A stretch of 64,000 bases of DNA from Streptomyces noursei (GCF_001646665.1 NZ_LWBU01000347.1:156269-220268), one strand, 5' to 3'; counted from the stretch's first letter, positions 34,973 to 44,588 are shown. The notes: generated by a model from the sequence alone, not told the origin. Numbers and translations are program-made.

Positions 34973-36274
34973 TCAGGCGCCTCCGGGCGGCGGGGCCTGC
35001 TCGTCCAGTTCCTTCTTGGCCCGCAGGGCCCGCTGCACCCGGGCGAGGACGGCCTCGCCGTGCCGCCGGTGGCCGTGCACGCGCGGGTCCTCCGTCACGT
35101 CGTACCTCTTCACGTACGCGCCGAGGAAGGCCTGGAGGGTGGCGACCGCCGGGATCGCGATGAGCGCCCCGACCGCGCCCAGCAGCGCCGTGCCGGCGAC
35201 GACCGACCCGAAGGCGACCGCCGGGTGGATGTCGACGGTCTTCGCGGTGAGCTTGGGCTGCAGCACGTAGTTCTCGAACTGCTGGTACACCACCACGAAC
35301 GCCAGCACCCACAGGGCGTACCACGGGTTCTCGGTGAAGGCGATCAGCATCGGGAGCGCACCGGCCAGGTACGTGCCGATGGTGGGGAGGAACTGGGAGA
35401 CCAGGCCCACCCAGACGGCGAGCGCGGGCGCGTACGGCACCGCCAGGATCTGCAGCAGGACGTAGTGGGCGACGCCGGAGATCAGCGCCATCAGCCCGCG
35501 CGAGTAGAGGTAGCCGCCGGTCTTGTCGACGGCGATCTCCCAGGCCCGCAGCACCTCGGCCTGCTTGGCGGGCGGCAGGACGGAACACAGGGACCTGCGC
35601 AGCCGGGGCCCGTCGGCGGCGAAGTAGAACGAGAACAGGAAGATCGTCAGCAGTTTGAACAGGCCGCCGAGCACGGTCGCGGAGACGTCCAGCACGCCGC
35701 TGGCGCTGTTCTGCACGTACTTCCGCAGCCAGTCCGAGCGCAGCAGGCTGTCCTGCACCTCGACCCGGGAGAGCTCGGTGTGGAAGGTGTGGTTGATCCA
35801 GTTGATGAGCGAGTCGAGGTACCGGGGGAAGTCCTCGACCATCTCGATGATCTGCCCGGCCAGCATGGACCCGAGCAGGACGACGAACCCGACGCCCGCC
35901 GCCAGGACGGCGAAGAACACCAGGAAGGTGGCGAGCCCGCGCCGCATGCCGCGGGCGGCCATCCTGCCCACGGCGGGCTCGATCGCCAGGGCCAGGAAGA
36001 AGGCGATCAGGATGTTCAGCAAAAGGCCGATGAGCTGATGGAACGCCCAACTGCCGAGCTGGAAGCAGGCGTACAGGGCGAGGGCCAGCACCATGGCCCT
36101 CGGCAGCCAGCGGGGCATCCGCGCGACGGCGGGGGCCCCGCCCCCGGCCGGGCCGGGCGCTCCGGGCGCGGTCCTGCTCGGGGGCACGGTCGCGGGCGCG
36201 TCGGTGTCCGGTGACGCGGGGTCGCCCGTCACCGGCTCGGTGGTCGTCGTCTCGGTCTCGTCAGTCGGGGCCAC
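34973..36274 (-). CDS. AI-2E family transporter (PerM-like permease)
   Basis: A 433-residue membrane protein, GTG start with weak ribosome site. After a ~50-residue Thr/Pro/Asp-rich cytoplasmic N-terminus come about eight hydrophobic segments, among them AMVLALALYACFQLGSWAF, LATFLVFFAVLAAGVGFVVL and YALWVLAFVVVYQQFENYVL. The conserved family blocks are WVGLVSQFLPTIGTYLAGAL near 295 and FENYVLQPKLTAKTVDIHPA. The charged C-terminus (ALRAKKELDEQAP) is cytoplasmic. The family includes AI-2 exporters and Na+/H+ antiporters, so the substrate cannot be told. It is the nearest gene to the pseudogene, convergent with it. Confidence 0.88.
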   Translation of the reverse strand: MAPTDETETTTTEPVTGDPASPDTDAPATVPPSRTAPGAPGPAGGGAPAVARMPRWLPRAMVLALALYACFQLGSWAFHQLIGLLLNILIAFFLALAIEPAVGRMAARGMRRGLATFLVFFAVLAAGVGFVVLLGSMLAGQIIEMVEDFPRYLDSLINWINHTFHTELSRVEVQDSLLRSDWLRKYVQNSASGVLDVSATVLGGLFKLLTIFLFSFYFAADGPRLRRSLCSVLPPAKQAEVLRAWEIAVDKTGGYLYSRGLMALISGVAHYVLLQILAVPYAPALAVWVGLVSQFLPTIGTYLAGALPMLIAFTENPWYALWVLAFVVVYQQFENYVLQPKLTAKTVDIHPAVAFGSVVAGTALLGAVGALIAIPAVATLQAFLGAYVKRYDVTEDPRVHGHRRHGEAVLARVQRALRAKKELDEQAPPPGGA

Positions 36275-36482
36275 GGGGCAAGTCTCGCGTACGGCTACGA
36301 CATACGGCGGACCAGCCCGGACATCGCCGCCCGCGACCGTCCCGCACGGCTGCCGGCCCGTGCCTCCGCCCGACGTCCCGACGCCCCGGACCCCGGCCCC
36401 GGACCCCGTGCCTCCGCCCGCCGCACCCCTGCCTGTGCCCGCCCGCCCCCGGACGACGGCGCGGCCCGCGGGGCGCCCCGGG

Positions 36483-36677
36483 TCAGCGCTTGTCCGCGGG
36501 GACGTCGACGGCCGCGCAGACCGCGCGCCACACGTCCTTCGCCTCCCACCCCGCTTCCAGCGCCTGGTACACCGTCCGGCCGCCCAGTTCGGACATCACA
36601 TGGTCCCGGGCGAAGGACTCGGCGTACGCCGCACCGAAGTGGTCCGCCATCCGCTCCCAGAAAATCGTCAACCGCAT
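36483..36677 (-). CDS. DUF3046 protein
   Basis: A 64-residue protein, ATG start. MRLTIFWERMADHFGAAYAE and RDHVMSELGGRTVYQALEAG match the actinobacteria-specific DUF3046 family, usually found near recA/recX. It is soluble and all-helical. Function unknown. Divergent from the next gene. Confidence 0.85.
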   Translation of the reverse strand: MRLTIFWERMADHFGAAYAESFARDHVMSELGGRTVYQALEAGWEAKDVWRAVCAAVDVPADKR

Positions 36678-36722
36678 GCCTCGATTATCCCGCTCCTGGG
36701 AGTGCAGCCCGGTCCGCGGCCC

Positions 36723-36750
36723 TTGCCGAAAGCCCTTTCCGCCCTACGGT
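36723..36750 (+). promoter_or_regulatory. Promoter for a leaderless transcript
   Basis: TTGCCG, 16 nt, TACGGT; the last base of the -10 is 7 nt before the A of the ATG at 36757. This predicts a transcript starting at the start codon. The ATG has GGAG only 1 nt upstream, too near to serve as a ribosome site. Confidence 0.55.
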
Positions 36751-36756
36751 CGGAGC

Positions 36757-37665
36757 ATGGCTGGAACTCCCCTCTCGCGCGCCGAGCACTTCATCTGGCT
36801 CACGGCCCGCGTGCTCGAACAGCGGCGGTTCGCTCACCACTTCCTGGGCGGTGGCGCCGACCCCGTGGAGGCCGCCCTGACCGCGTACCTCAACGAGGAC
36901 GGGGGTTACGGACACGCCCTGGAACCGGACCTGCGCGGGCCGGTCAGCCAGCCGCTGCACACCGCGCACGCGCTGCGCGTTCTGGACTCCATTGGCCGCT
37001 GCGGCGGACTGCGCGTGGAGCGCGTCTGCCGCTACCTGACGGCGGTGTCCACCCATGAGGGGGCCCTTCCGGCGCTCCACCCCTCCATCCGGGGCTATCC
37101 GGTCGCTCCGTTCGTCCCGGTCGTGGACGATCCTCCGAGCGACCTGCTGGCCACCGGCCCGGTGGTCGGGCTGCTCCACCGCAACCAGGTGTGGCACGCG
37201 TGGCTGTTCCGCGCCACGGACTTCTGCTGGGCCGCCGTCGACGCGCTGGACAAGACCCACCCGTACGAGGTCCAGGCCGCCGTGGCGTTCCTCGACGGCG
37301 TCCCGGACCGGGCCCGCGCGGAGGCCGCCGCGGACCGGCTCGGCCGCCTGGTGCGCGACCAGCGCCTGGTGGTGCTGGACCCCCGGGAGGCGGACGGGCA
37401 CCCGGTCCCGCCGGGGTACGCCCCGGGCGAGCACCACTTCCCGCACGACTACGCGCGCGTGCCGGGTTCGCTCGCCCGCCGCTGGTTCACGGACGAGGAG
37501 ATGTCCCGCTCCCTGGACCTGCTCGCGGCCGAGCAGGACGAGGACGGCGGCTGGCCGATCAGGTGGCGGCGGTGGGCCCCCGGCACGGCCCTGGAGTGGC
37601 GTCCGATCGTGACGGTCGAGGCGTTGCGGACGCTGCGGGCGTACGGCCGCCCGATCGGCGGCTGA
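36757..37665 (+). CDS. Prenyltransferase/squalene-oxidase-repeat-fold protein
   Basis: A 302-residue protein. Repeats with the alpha-alpha toroid mark are seen at both ends: LNEDGGYGHALEPDLRGPVS near 45-65 and EQDEDGGWPIRWRRWAPGT near 265-285. The catalytic DxDD-like motif of cyclases is not evident, so it is probably not a terpene cyclase; homologues are annotated as hypothetical. No signal peptide. Its transcript appears leaderless. Confidence 0.75.
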   Translation: MAGTPLSRAEHFIWLTARVLEQRRFAHHFLGGGADPVEAALTAYLNEDGGYGHALEPDLRGPVSQPLHTAHALRVLDSIGRCGGLRVERVCRYLTAVSTHEGALPALHPSIRGYPVAPFVPVVDDPPSDLLATGPVVGLLHRNQVWHAWLFRATDFCWAAVDALDKTHPYEVQAAVAFLDGVPDRARAEAAADRLGRLVRDQRLVVLDPREADGHPVPPGYAPGEHHFPHDYARVPGSLARRWFTDEEMSRSLDLLAAEQDEDGGWPIRWRRWAPGTALEWRPIVTVEALRTLRAYGRPIGG

Positions 37666-37738
37666 ACCGGCGTCCGCCCCCATGAGCCGCCCACAGCCCG
37701 ACCCCGGGGAGCCCCGGGGCCCGGCAAGCCCCCGGCCG

Positions 37739-38047
37739 TCAGCCGCCGAGGGCCCGTACGCCGGCCGTCACCGCGACGGCGGCGGCGACCACGACGAGGA
37801 ACGGGGCGCGCAGCACCAGGGCGAGCGCCGCGGCGGCGAGCCCGGCCGCCCGGGCGTCCACGACCAGCGCGCTGTCGGTGCTGAAGGTCTGCTGGGCGGT
37901 CAGCGCGGCCAGGAGGGCCACGGGCAGCAGTGCCGCGAGCCGCTGCACCAGCGGCCGCTCCAGCGCCCCCGCGGGCACCAGGAGCCCGACCAGCTTGAGG
38001 AGGTAGCAGCCGGCGGCGGTCAGGCCTATGGCGAGCCAGACGATCAT
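37739..38047 (-). CDS. azlD: AzlD-family branched-chain amino acid exporter small subunit
   Basis: A 102-residue membrane protein with about four hydrophobic segments (IVWLAIGLTAAGCYLLKLVG; LAALLPVALLAALTAQQTF; AAGLAAAALALVLRAPFLVV). Start overlaps the azlC stop (ATGA), so the two are coupled. AzlC and AzlD form a branched-chain amino acid efflux pair. Confidence 0.88.
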   Translation of the reverse strand: MIVWLAIGLTAAGCYLLKLVGLLVPAGALERPLVQRLAALLPVALLAALTAQQTFSTDSALVVDARAAGLAAAALALVLRAPFLVVVAAAVAVTAGVRALGG

Positions 38048-38799
38048 CGGTCCGTCCCCTTCTCCGTACGGTCGGCCGCGCGGCCCTGGAACCACAGCAC
38101 GGCGGGCGCGGCGAGCGCCGCGACGAGCACCGGCACGCCGGCGGGCAGCACCGGCAGGAAGGCGAGGCCCAGGAGGACGGCGAGACCGGCGACCGCCCTT
38201 TCGGTGGCCGTGCGCAGCATGGGGGCCAGCAGGGCGAGGAAGACGGCCGGTCCGGCGGCGTCCAGCCCCCAGGCGTCGGTGTCGCCGATGGCCTCCGCGC
38301 CGAGCGCCCCGAGCAGCGTGGTCAGGTTCCACAGGACGTAGAGGGTCAGTCCGGTGACGGTGAAGCCGAGCCGGGCGGCGCGCCGGTCCGGCTGGGCGAG
38401 GGACACGGCCGTCGTCTCGTCGATGACCCAGTGGGCGGCGAGGGGGCGCACGGCCCGCGGCAGGGCGAGGAGCTGCGAGAGCCGCAGCCCGTAGAAGGCG
38501 TTGCGGGTGCCGAGGAAGAAGGCGCCCGCCGCGGCGGTGAACGGGTTCCCGCCGGCCGCCAGCGCGCCGACGAGGGCGAACTGCGAGGCGCCGGTGAAGA
38601 CGAGCAGGCTGAGCGCGCAGGTCTGGAGGATGCTCAGGCCCGCGCTGGCGGAGGTGACGCCGAAGGCGAAGCCGGAGAGGCCGACGGCCACTCCGACGCC
38701 GAGCGCGTCGCGGACGACGGCACGGTCGGGGCGGTGGGCGGCCCCGGGACCGGTGCGCGGGGACGGGGGTGCGGGTGCGGGTGCTGTTCGATCTGCCAC
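38044..38799 (-). CDS. azlC: AzlC-family branched-chain amino acid exporter large subunit
   Basis: A 251-residue permease, GTG start. Conserved AzlC blocks: GFAFGVTSASAGLSILQTC, LLVFTGASQFALVGALAAGG, FFLGTRNAFYGLRLSQLL and HWVIDETTAVSLAQ. About seven membrane segments. Adjacent to and on the same strand as an AraC regulator, which is 10 bp upstream in the operon and may control it. Confidence 0.9.
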   Translation of the reverse strand: MADRTAPAPAPPSPRTGPGAAHRPDRAVVRDALGVGVAVGLSGFAFGVTSASAGLSILQTCALSLLVFTGASQFALVGALAAGGNPFTAAAGAFFLGTRNAFYGLRLSQLLALPRAVRPLAAHWVIDETTAVSLAQPDRRAARLGFTVTGLTLYVLWNLTTLLGALGAEAIGDTDAWGLDAAGPAVFLALLAPMLRTATERAVAGLAVLLGLAFLPVLPAGVPVLVAALAAPAVLWFQGRAADRTEKGTDR

Positions 38800-38809
38800 G
38801 GGGGCGACG

Positions 38810-39682
38810 TTACGAACCCGGCGGCTTCCCGGTCTTGTACGTTCTTGCGCGCTCCCGCTGGTAGGCGCCCGGAGGCACCCCGACGATCCGGGTGAAGTGG
38901 CGGTTCAGGTGGGGCTGGTCGGTGAAGCCGACGGTGACGGCGGCGGCCGCCGGGGCCGTACCCGACTCCAGCAGCCGGCGGGCCGTGCGCACGCGCGCGT
39001 TGGTCAGCCAGGTGTGCGGGGGCATGCCGTAGGCGGCCTTGAACGCGCGGAGCAGGGCGAACGGGCTGGTGCCGAGCTCGCCGGCGAGCTGTTCCAGCGA
39101 CGGCGGATCGGCCATGCGCTGCCGGAGGAGTTCCTGGGCCAGGGCGGCCGTGCGGGCCCCCGCGGCGAGCGGTTCGCGCCGGGGGAGCGGGCGGCCGTGG
39201 CGGCGCAGCAGCCGGGCCACGGCCACCCGCAGGAGGCTGTCGGCGGCGAGCGCGTTGCCCTCCTCGGCGGCCCGGTGGACGGCCCGGATGAGCAAGGCGG
39301 TGTCCTCGTCCTCGACGATGGTCTCGGCGAAACCGACCGTGCCGCGCAGGGTCGTCTCCTCGCGCGCTATCGAGCCGACGAGCGCCGTCGACGGGTAGAG
39401 GGTCGCGTATGACCAGCCCTCCGGCACCCCGGCGTGGGCCGAGTGCGGCACCTCCGGGTTGATCATGACGACGGTGCCGGGGCGGGCCCGGATGGTGCCC
39501 TCCGGCATGACGACGTCCTCCACCCCGCGCCGCACCGCCCCGAAGACGTACCCCTCATGGCTGTGCCGGGTGAACGAGTGGCGTACGTAGCGGGCGCGGA
39601 GCAGGTCGAGCCCGGGCACGGCCGGATACTGCCAGTGCCTGGCCCACTCGCCGTCCCGCCCGTTCTCCCGCCCGCTCGCCAT
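38810..39682 (-). CDS. AraC-family transcriptional regulator
   Basis: A 290-residue regulator: cupin-type N-terminal sensor domain (SFTRHSHEGYVFGAVRRGVE, then VVMINPEVPHSAH), then a C-terminal double HTH (~190-285: SLEQLAGELGTSPFALLRAF, then VTVGFTDQPHLNRHFTRIVG) with the usual PPGAYQRERA ending. The ATG is directly preceded by GGAGGA (1 nt), unusually close. It lies 10 bp before azlC, suggesting it regulates an amino-acid exporter, as AraC regulators of this type often do. Confidence 0.9.
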   Translation of the reverse strand: MASGRENGRDGEWARHWQYPAVPGLDLLRARYVRHSFTRHSHEGYVFGAVRRGVEDVVMPEGTIRARPGTVVMINPEVPHSAHAGVPEGWSYATLYPSTALVGSIAREETTLRGTVGFAETIVEDEDTALLIRAVHRAAEEGNALAADSLLRVAVARLLRRHGRPLPRREPLAAGARTAALAQELLRQRMADPPSLEQLAGELGTSPFALLRAFKAAYGMPPHTWLTNARVRTARRLLESGTAPAAAAVTVGFTDQPHLNRHFTRIVGVPPGAYQRERARTYKTGKPPGS

Positions 39683-39764
39683 TCCTCCATTCTGCGCCCG
39701 GGCCCGCGCTCCCGACCTGCGTGTCCACTGCCCGGACCGCCGCGGGCTGCGTTGCCGCGCCGCA

Positions 39765-39787
39765 TTGTCAGTGGCGGGGTGCACGAT
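39765..39787 (+). promoter_or_regulatory. RecA-NDp-like promoter of lhr
   Basis: TTGTCAGTG, 8 nt (GCGGGGTG), then CACGAT. The -35 part is identical to the recA promoter; the -10 differs at its first base from TANNNT. The last -10 base is 7-8 nt before the ATG at 39795. Confidence 0.6.
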
Positions 39788-39794
39788 GGGGGGC

Positions 39795-42700
39795 ATGGCC
39801 AGGACTGCGCTCGACTCCTTCTCCCCCGCGACCCGCGGCTGGTTCACGGGGGCCTTCAGCGCGCCCACCGCGGCGCAGGAGGGCGCGTGGCGTGCCATCG
39901 GGGAGGGGGCCGACGTCCTGGTCGTCGCGCCGACCGGGTCAGGCAAGACGCTGGCCGCGTTCCTCGCGTCGCTTGACCGGCTCGCGTCCACGCCGCCGCC
40001 CGCCGACGCGAAGAAGCGCTGCCGTGTGCTGTACGTGTCCCCGCTGAAGGCGCTCGCCGTCGACGTGGAGCGGAACCTGCGCAGTCCGCTGACCGGCATC
40101 CGTCAGGAGTCCGTCCGCCTCGGTCTGCCCGAGCCGGACGTGCGGGTGGGCATCCGCTCGGGCGACACCCCCGCCGCCGAGCGGCGTTCGCTGGCCACCA
40201 GGCCCCCGGACATCCTGATCACCACCCCGGAGTCGCTGTTCCTGATGCTCACCTCCGCCGCGCGGGACGCGCTGTCCGGCGTCGAGACGGTGATCCTGGA
40301 CGAGGTCCACGCCGTGGCCGGCACGAAGCGGGGCGCCCACCTGGCCCTCTCCTTGGAGCGGCTCGACGAGCTGCTGCCCCGCCCGGCCCGCCGCATCGGC
40401 CTGTCCGCGACCGTACGGCCGGTGGACGAGGTGGCCCGCTATCTGTCGCCGCAGCGCAGGGTGGAGATCGTCCAGCCCGCCTCCGGGAAGGAGTTCGACC
40501 TCTCCGTGGTGGTCCCGGTCGAGGACCTCAGCGAGCTGGGGGCTCCTCCGTCGAGGGCGGGCGGAGGCTCGCCCCCGGACGCGGACCAGGCCGAGCGGCC
40601 GTCGATCTGGCCGCATGTCGAGGAGCGGATCGCCGACCTCGTCCAGGCGCACCGGTCGACCATCGTGTTCGCCAACTCCCGGCGGCTGGCCGAGCGGCTG
40701 TGCAACCGGCTCAACGAGATCGCCTATGAGCGGGCCACGGGCGAGGCGCTCCCCGAGGGCCACTCCCCCGCCGACCTGATGGCGCAGTCCGGCGCCGCGC
40801 AGGGCGCCCCGCCCCTGCTGGCCCGGGCGCACCACGGTTCGGTGTCCAAGGAGCAGCGGGCCCTGGTCGAGGAGGACCTCAAGGCGGGCCGTCTGCCGGC
40901 CGTGGTGGCGACCTCCAGCCTGGAGCTGGGCATCGACATGGGCGCGGTGGACCTGGTGGTGCAGGTCGAGTCGCCCCCGTCGGTCGCCTCCGGCCTCCAG
41001 CGCGTGGGCCGCGCGGGGCACCAGGTGGGCGCCGTGTCCACGGGCGTGGTGTTCCCCAAGTACCGCGGCGACCTGGTGCAGGCGGCCGTCGTCACCGAGC
41101 GGATGCGCTCCGGCGCCATCGAGTCGATGCGGATCCCGTCCAACCCGCTGGACGTGCTGGCCCAGCAGCTGGTCGCCATGGTGGCGCTGGACACCTGGCA
41201 GTTCGACGACCTGCTCGCCATGGTCCGGCGGGCGGCGCCGTTCGCGTCCCTTCCGGAGTCGGCGTTCACCGCCGTCCTGGACATGCTCGCGGGGCGGTAC
41301 CCGTCGGACGCCTTCGCGGAGCTGCGCCCGCGCGTGGTGTGGGACCGCGTCACCGGTGCGGTGACCGGCAGGCCGGGCGCGCAGCGCCTCGCCGTGACCT
41401 CCGGCGGCACGATCCCCGACCGGGGCCTGTTCGGCGTCTTCCTGGCGGGCTCCGACCCCAAGAAGGGCGGCGGCCGGGTCGGGGAGCTCGACGAGGAGAT
41501 GGTGTACGAGTCGCGTGTCGGTGACGTGTTCACCCTCGGCACCTCGTCGTGGCGCATCGAGGACATCACCCGCGACCGGGTGCTGGTCTCCCCGGCGCCC
41601 GGCGTGCCGGGCCGGCTCCCGTTCTGGAAGGGGGATCAGCTGGGCCGCCCGCTGGAGCTGGGCCGCGCGGTGGGCGCCTTCCTGCGCGAGGTCGGGTCCC
41701 TCGCACCGGACGACGCGCGGCTGCGGCTGCTGGCGGCGGGCCTGGACGCCTGGGCGGCGGACAACGTCCTGGCGTACCTGGACGAGCAGCGCCAGGCGTG
41801 CGGCCATGTGCCCGACGACCGGACCATCCTGGTGGAGCGGTTCCGCGACGAGCTGGGCGACTGGCGCGTGGTGGTGCACTCGCCGTTCGGCGCGCAGGTG
41901 CACGCCCCCTGGGCGCTCGCCCTGGGGGCCCGGCTCTCCGAGCGGTACGGCATGGACGCCCAGGTGATGCACGCCGACGACGGCATCGTGCTGCGGCTGC
42001 CCGACGCGGACCTGATGGGCCTGGACCTGCTGGACCAGGCACCGGCCGCCCCCGGCCTGGAGTACGACGACGAGAAGGCGCCGGTGGGCGCCGCGGACGT
42101 GCTGTTCGACCAGGGCGAGGTCGACCAGATCGTCACGGACCAGGTGGGCGGTTCGGCGCTGTTCGCGTCCCGGTTCCGCGAGTGCGCCGCCCGGGCGCTG
42201 CTGCTGCCGCGCCGCAACCCCGGGAGGCGCACGCCGTTGTGGCAGCAGCGGCAGCGCGCCGCCCAACTGCTCCAGGTGGCGAGCGAGTTCGGCTCGTTCC
42301 CCATCGTCCTGGAGGCGATCCGGGAGTGCCTCCAGGACGTCTTCGACGTCCCCGGCCTCAAGGAGCTGATGGGCGACATCGAGTCCCGTCGCGTCCGGCT
42401 CGTCGAGGTCACCACCCCCGAGCCGTCCCCCTTCGCCCGGTCCCTCCTCTTCGGCTATGTGGCGCAGTTCCTGTACGAGGGCGACTCGCCGCTCGCCGAG
42501 CGCCGGGCCGCCGCCCTGTCCCTGGACTCCCGGCTGCTGTCCGAGCTGCTGGGCCAGGCGGAGCTGCGCGAGCTGCTCGACGCGGACGTGCTGGCCGAGC
42601 TGGAGGCGGAGCTGCAGTGGCGCACGGAGGACCGGCGGGTCAAGGACGTGGAGGGGGTGGCCGACGTCCTGCGGGTCCTCGGGCCGCTCACCGACGCCGA

Positions 42701-44435
42701 GCTCGTCGAGCGCGGCGCCGACCCGGAGTGGCCCCGGCACCTGGCGAAGACCCGCCGGGCCATCCAGGTCCGTGTCGCGGGCGCCGGCCACTGGGCGGCC
42801 GTCGAGGACGCGGGCAGGCTGCGCGACGCCCTCGGCACGGCCCTGCCGGTCGGCGTGCCGGAGGCGTTCACCGAGCCGGTCAAGGACCCGCTCGGCGACC
42901 TCCTCGCGCGGTACGCGCGCACCCACGGCCCCTTCACCTCCGCCCACGCCGCCGCCCGGTTCGGTCTAGGCGCCGCCGTCACCGACGGCGCCCTGCACCG
43001 CCTGGCCGCCGCGGGCCGCGTGGTCCAGGGCGAATTCCACCCTTCCGGCATCGGCCAGGAGTGGTGCGACGCGGCCGTACTGCGCCGGCTGCGCCGCCGC
43101 TCGCTCGCCGCTCTCCGGCACGAGCTGGAACCGGTGCCGCCGGCCGCGCTCGCCACCTTCCTGCCCCAGTGGCAGCACCTGGGCGGCAACAACCTGCGGG
43201 GCATCGACGGCCTCGCCCGCGCGGTCGAGCAGTTGCAGGGCGCGCCCGTCCCCGCCTCGGCGCTCGAGAAGCTGGTGCTGCCGTCCCGCGTCGCCGGGTA
43301 CAGCCCCGCCATGCTCGACGAGCTCACGACCACGGGCGAGGTCGTATGGGCGGGAGCGGGAGCCCTGCCCGGAAAGGACGGCTGGGTCTCCCTCTACCTG
43401 GCCGATGCCGCGCCGCTGCTGCTGCCGCAGCCCCATCCGCTGGAGCTCACCGCACTGCACGAGTCGGTGCTCGCCACGCTCTCCGGCGGCTACGGCCTGT
43501 TCTTCCGCCAGATCGCCGACCAGATCCGCGCCACCACGCACCCGGAGGCGACCGACCCCCAGCTGGCCGACGCCCTGTGGGACCTCGCCTGGTCGGGCCG
43601 GCTCACCAACGACACCCTGGCCCCGCTGCGCGCCGTGCTCGGTTCGGGGCGTACGGCGGGCTCCACCGCCCACCGCGCCAGGCGCACCGTCCCCCGCGGC
43701 CGGTACGGCACGCTGGCCGCCGCGGCGCGCACGGCCTCCCGTTCCGGCCCGCCCACCGTCAGTGGCCGCTGGGCACTCCTCCCGCCGCCGGAGCCGGAGC
43801 CCACCCACCGGGCCCACGCCCTGGCGCGCACCCTGCTGGACCGGCACGGCGTGGTCACCCGGGGAGCGGTGGCCGCCGAGGGCGTGGAGGGCGGCTTCTC
43901 GGCGACGTACCGCGTCCTGTCGGCGTTCGAGGACAGCGGCCAGGCCCGCCGCGGCTATGTCGTCGAGGGGCTGGGAGCGGCGCAGTTCGCCATGGACGGC
44001 GCCGTCGACCGTCTCCGCGCGGCGGCCAACGCCCGTGACCGGGCCGAACCGGGCGCCCCCCAGAGCGCGGTCGTCCTCGCCGCCGCCGACCCGGCCAACG
44101 CGTACGGCGCCGCCCTGCCCTGGCCGGAGCCCCCGACGGGCGCCGGTCACAAGCCCGGTCGCAAGGCGGGCGCGCTGGTCGTCCTCGTCGACGGCGAGCT
44201 GACCCTGTACGTGGAGCGCGGCGGCAAGACCGTGCTGTCCTGGCCCGCCGAGCCGGACGACCCGTCCCTCCGGGCCGCCGCCGAGGCCCTCGCGGCCACC
44301 GCCCGGGCGGGCGCCCTGGGCACCGTCACGGTCGAGCGGATCAACGGCGCAGCGGCCCTCACCTCGCCGTTGTCGGGCTCCCTGGAAGCGGCGGGTTTCC
44401 ACGCGACCCCCCGCGGCCTCCGCCTCCGCGCCTGA
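39795..44435 (+). CDS. lhr: Lhr-type ATP-dependent DNA helicase
   Basis: A 1546-residue SF2 helicase. N-terminal Q-motif region then Walker A APTGSGKTLAAFL near 46, LYVSPLKAL, TTPESL, DEVHAVAGTKRG (DEVH box), LSATVRP, then the second RecA domain with IVFANSRRLAERLCNRLNE, ATSSLELGIDMG and QRVGRAGHQVG. The winged-helix and long C-terminal part (~480-1546) match the full-length Lhr of mycobacteria, which unwinds RNA:DNA hybrids and is damage-induced. The ATG at 39795 is used: the MARTALDSFSPATRGW start matches Lhr N-termini, and the promoter points to a leaderless mRNA. An ATG at 39786 is the alternative. nei follows 153 bp later. Confidence 0.95.
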   Translation: MARTALDSFSPATRGWFTGAFSAPTAAQEGAWRAIGEGADVLVVAPTGSGKTLAAFLASLDRLASTPPPADAKKRCRVLYVSPLKALAVDVERNLRSPLTGIRQESVRLGLPEPDVRVGIRSGDTPAAERRSLATRPPDILITTPESLFLMLTSAARDALSGVETVILDEVHAVAGTKRGAHLALSLERLDELLPRPARRIGLSATVRPVDEVARYLSPQRRVEIVQPASGKEFDLSVVVPVEDLSELGAPPSRAGGGSPPDADQAERPSIWPHVEERIADLVQAHRSTIVFANSRRLAERLCNRLNEIAYERATGEALPEGHSPADLMAQSGAAQGAPPLLARAHHGSVSKEQRALVEEDLKAGRLPAVVATSSLELGIDMGAVDLVVQVESPPSVASGLQRVGRAGHQVGAVSTGVVFPKYRGDLVQAAVVTERMRSGAIESMRIPSNPLDVLAQQLVAMVALDTWQFDDLLAMVRRAAPFASLPESAFTAVLDMLAGRYPSDAFAELRPRVVWDRVTGAVTGRPGAQRLAVTSGGTIPDRGLFGVFLAGSDPKKGGGRVGELDEEMVYESRVGDVFTLGTSSWRIEDITRDRVLVSPAPGVPGRLPFWKGDQLGRPLELGRAVGAFLREVGSLAPDDARLRLLAAGLDAWAADNVLAYLDEQRQACGHVPDDRTILVERFRDELGDWRVVVHSPFGAQVHAPWALALGARLSERYGMDAQVMHADDGIVLRLPDADLMGLDLLDQAPAAPGLEYDDEKAPVGAADVLFDQGEVDQIVTDQVGGSALFASRFRECAARALLLPRRNPGRRTPLWQQRQRAAQLLQVASEFGSFPIVLEAIRECLQDVFDVPGLKELMGDIESRRVRLVEVTTPEPSPFARSLLFGYVAQFLYEGDSPLAERRAAALSLDSRLLSELLGQAELRELLDADVLAELEAELQWRTEDRRVKDVEGVADVLRVLGPLTDAELVERGADPEWPRHLAKTRRAIQVRVAGAGHWAAVEDAGRLRDALGTALPVGVPEAFTEPVKDPLGDLLARYARTHGPFTSAHAAARFGLGAAVTDGALHRLAAAGRVVQGEFHPSGIGQEWCDAAVLRRLRRRSLAALRHELEPVPPAALATFLPQWQHLGGNNLRGIDGLARAVEQLQGAPVPASALEKLVLPSRVAGYSPAMLDELTTTGEVVWAGAGALPGKDGWVSLYLADAAPLLLPQPHPLELTALHESVLATLSGGYGLFFRQIADQIRATTHPEATDPQLADALWDLAWSGRLTNDTLAPLRAVLGSGRTAGSTAHRARRTVPRGRYGTLAAAARTASRSGPPTVSGRWALLPPPEPEPTHRAHALARTLLDRHGVVTRGAVAAEGVEGGFSATYRVLSAFEDSGQARRGYVVEGLGAAQFAMDGAVDRLRAAANARDRAEPGAPQSAVVLAAADPANAYGAALPWPEPPTGAGHKPGRKAGALVVLVDGELTLYVERGGKTVLSWPAEPDDPSLRAAAEALAATARAGALGTVTVERINGAAALTSPLSGSLEAAGFHATPRGLRLRA

Positions 44436-44588
44436 CCCGCCCGCGGCCCGTCCGGGACGCCCGGGACGCCGCTCGACGCCGCCCGGGCCTCACGGGTCGC
44501 CCCACGGGCGCCGGGCTCCCCCGCCAAGCGCCGCCCCTCGCGCCCCCGCGCCGCCCTCGCACGCCGCCGCGTCCCGCATCATGGATCC

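Noticed and set aside
36295..36549. 84-codon Arg/Gly-rich ORF beside DUF3046
   Set aside because: Overlaps the 3' end of the DUF3046 gene in another frame and has composition of a shadow frame.
39939..42947. 1002-codon minus-strand frame inside lhr
   Set aside because: Low-complexity antisense shadow of lhr; no domain, no ribosome site, lhr motifs are on the other strand.
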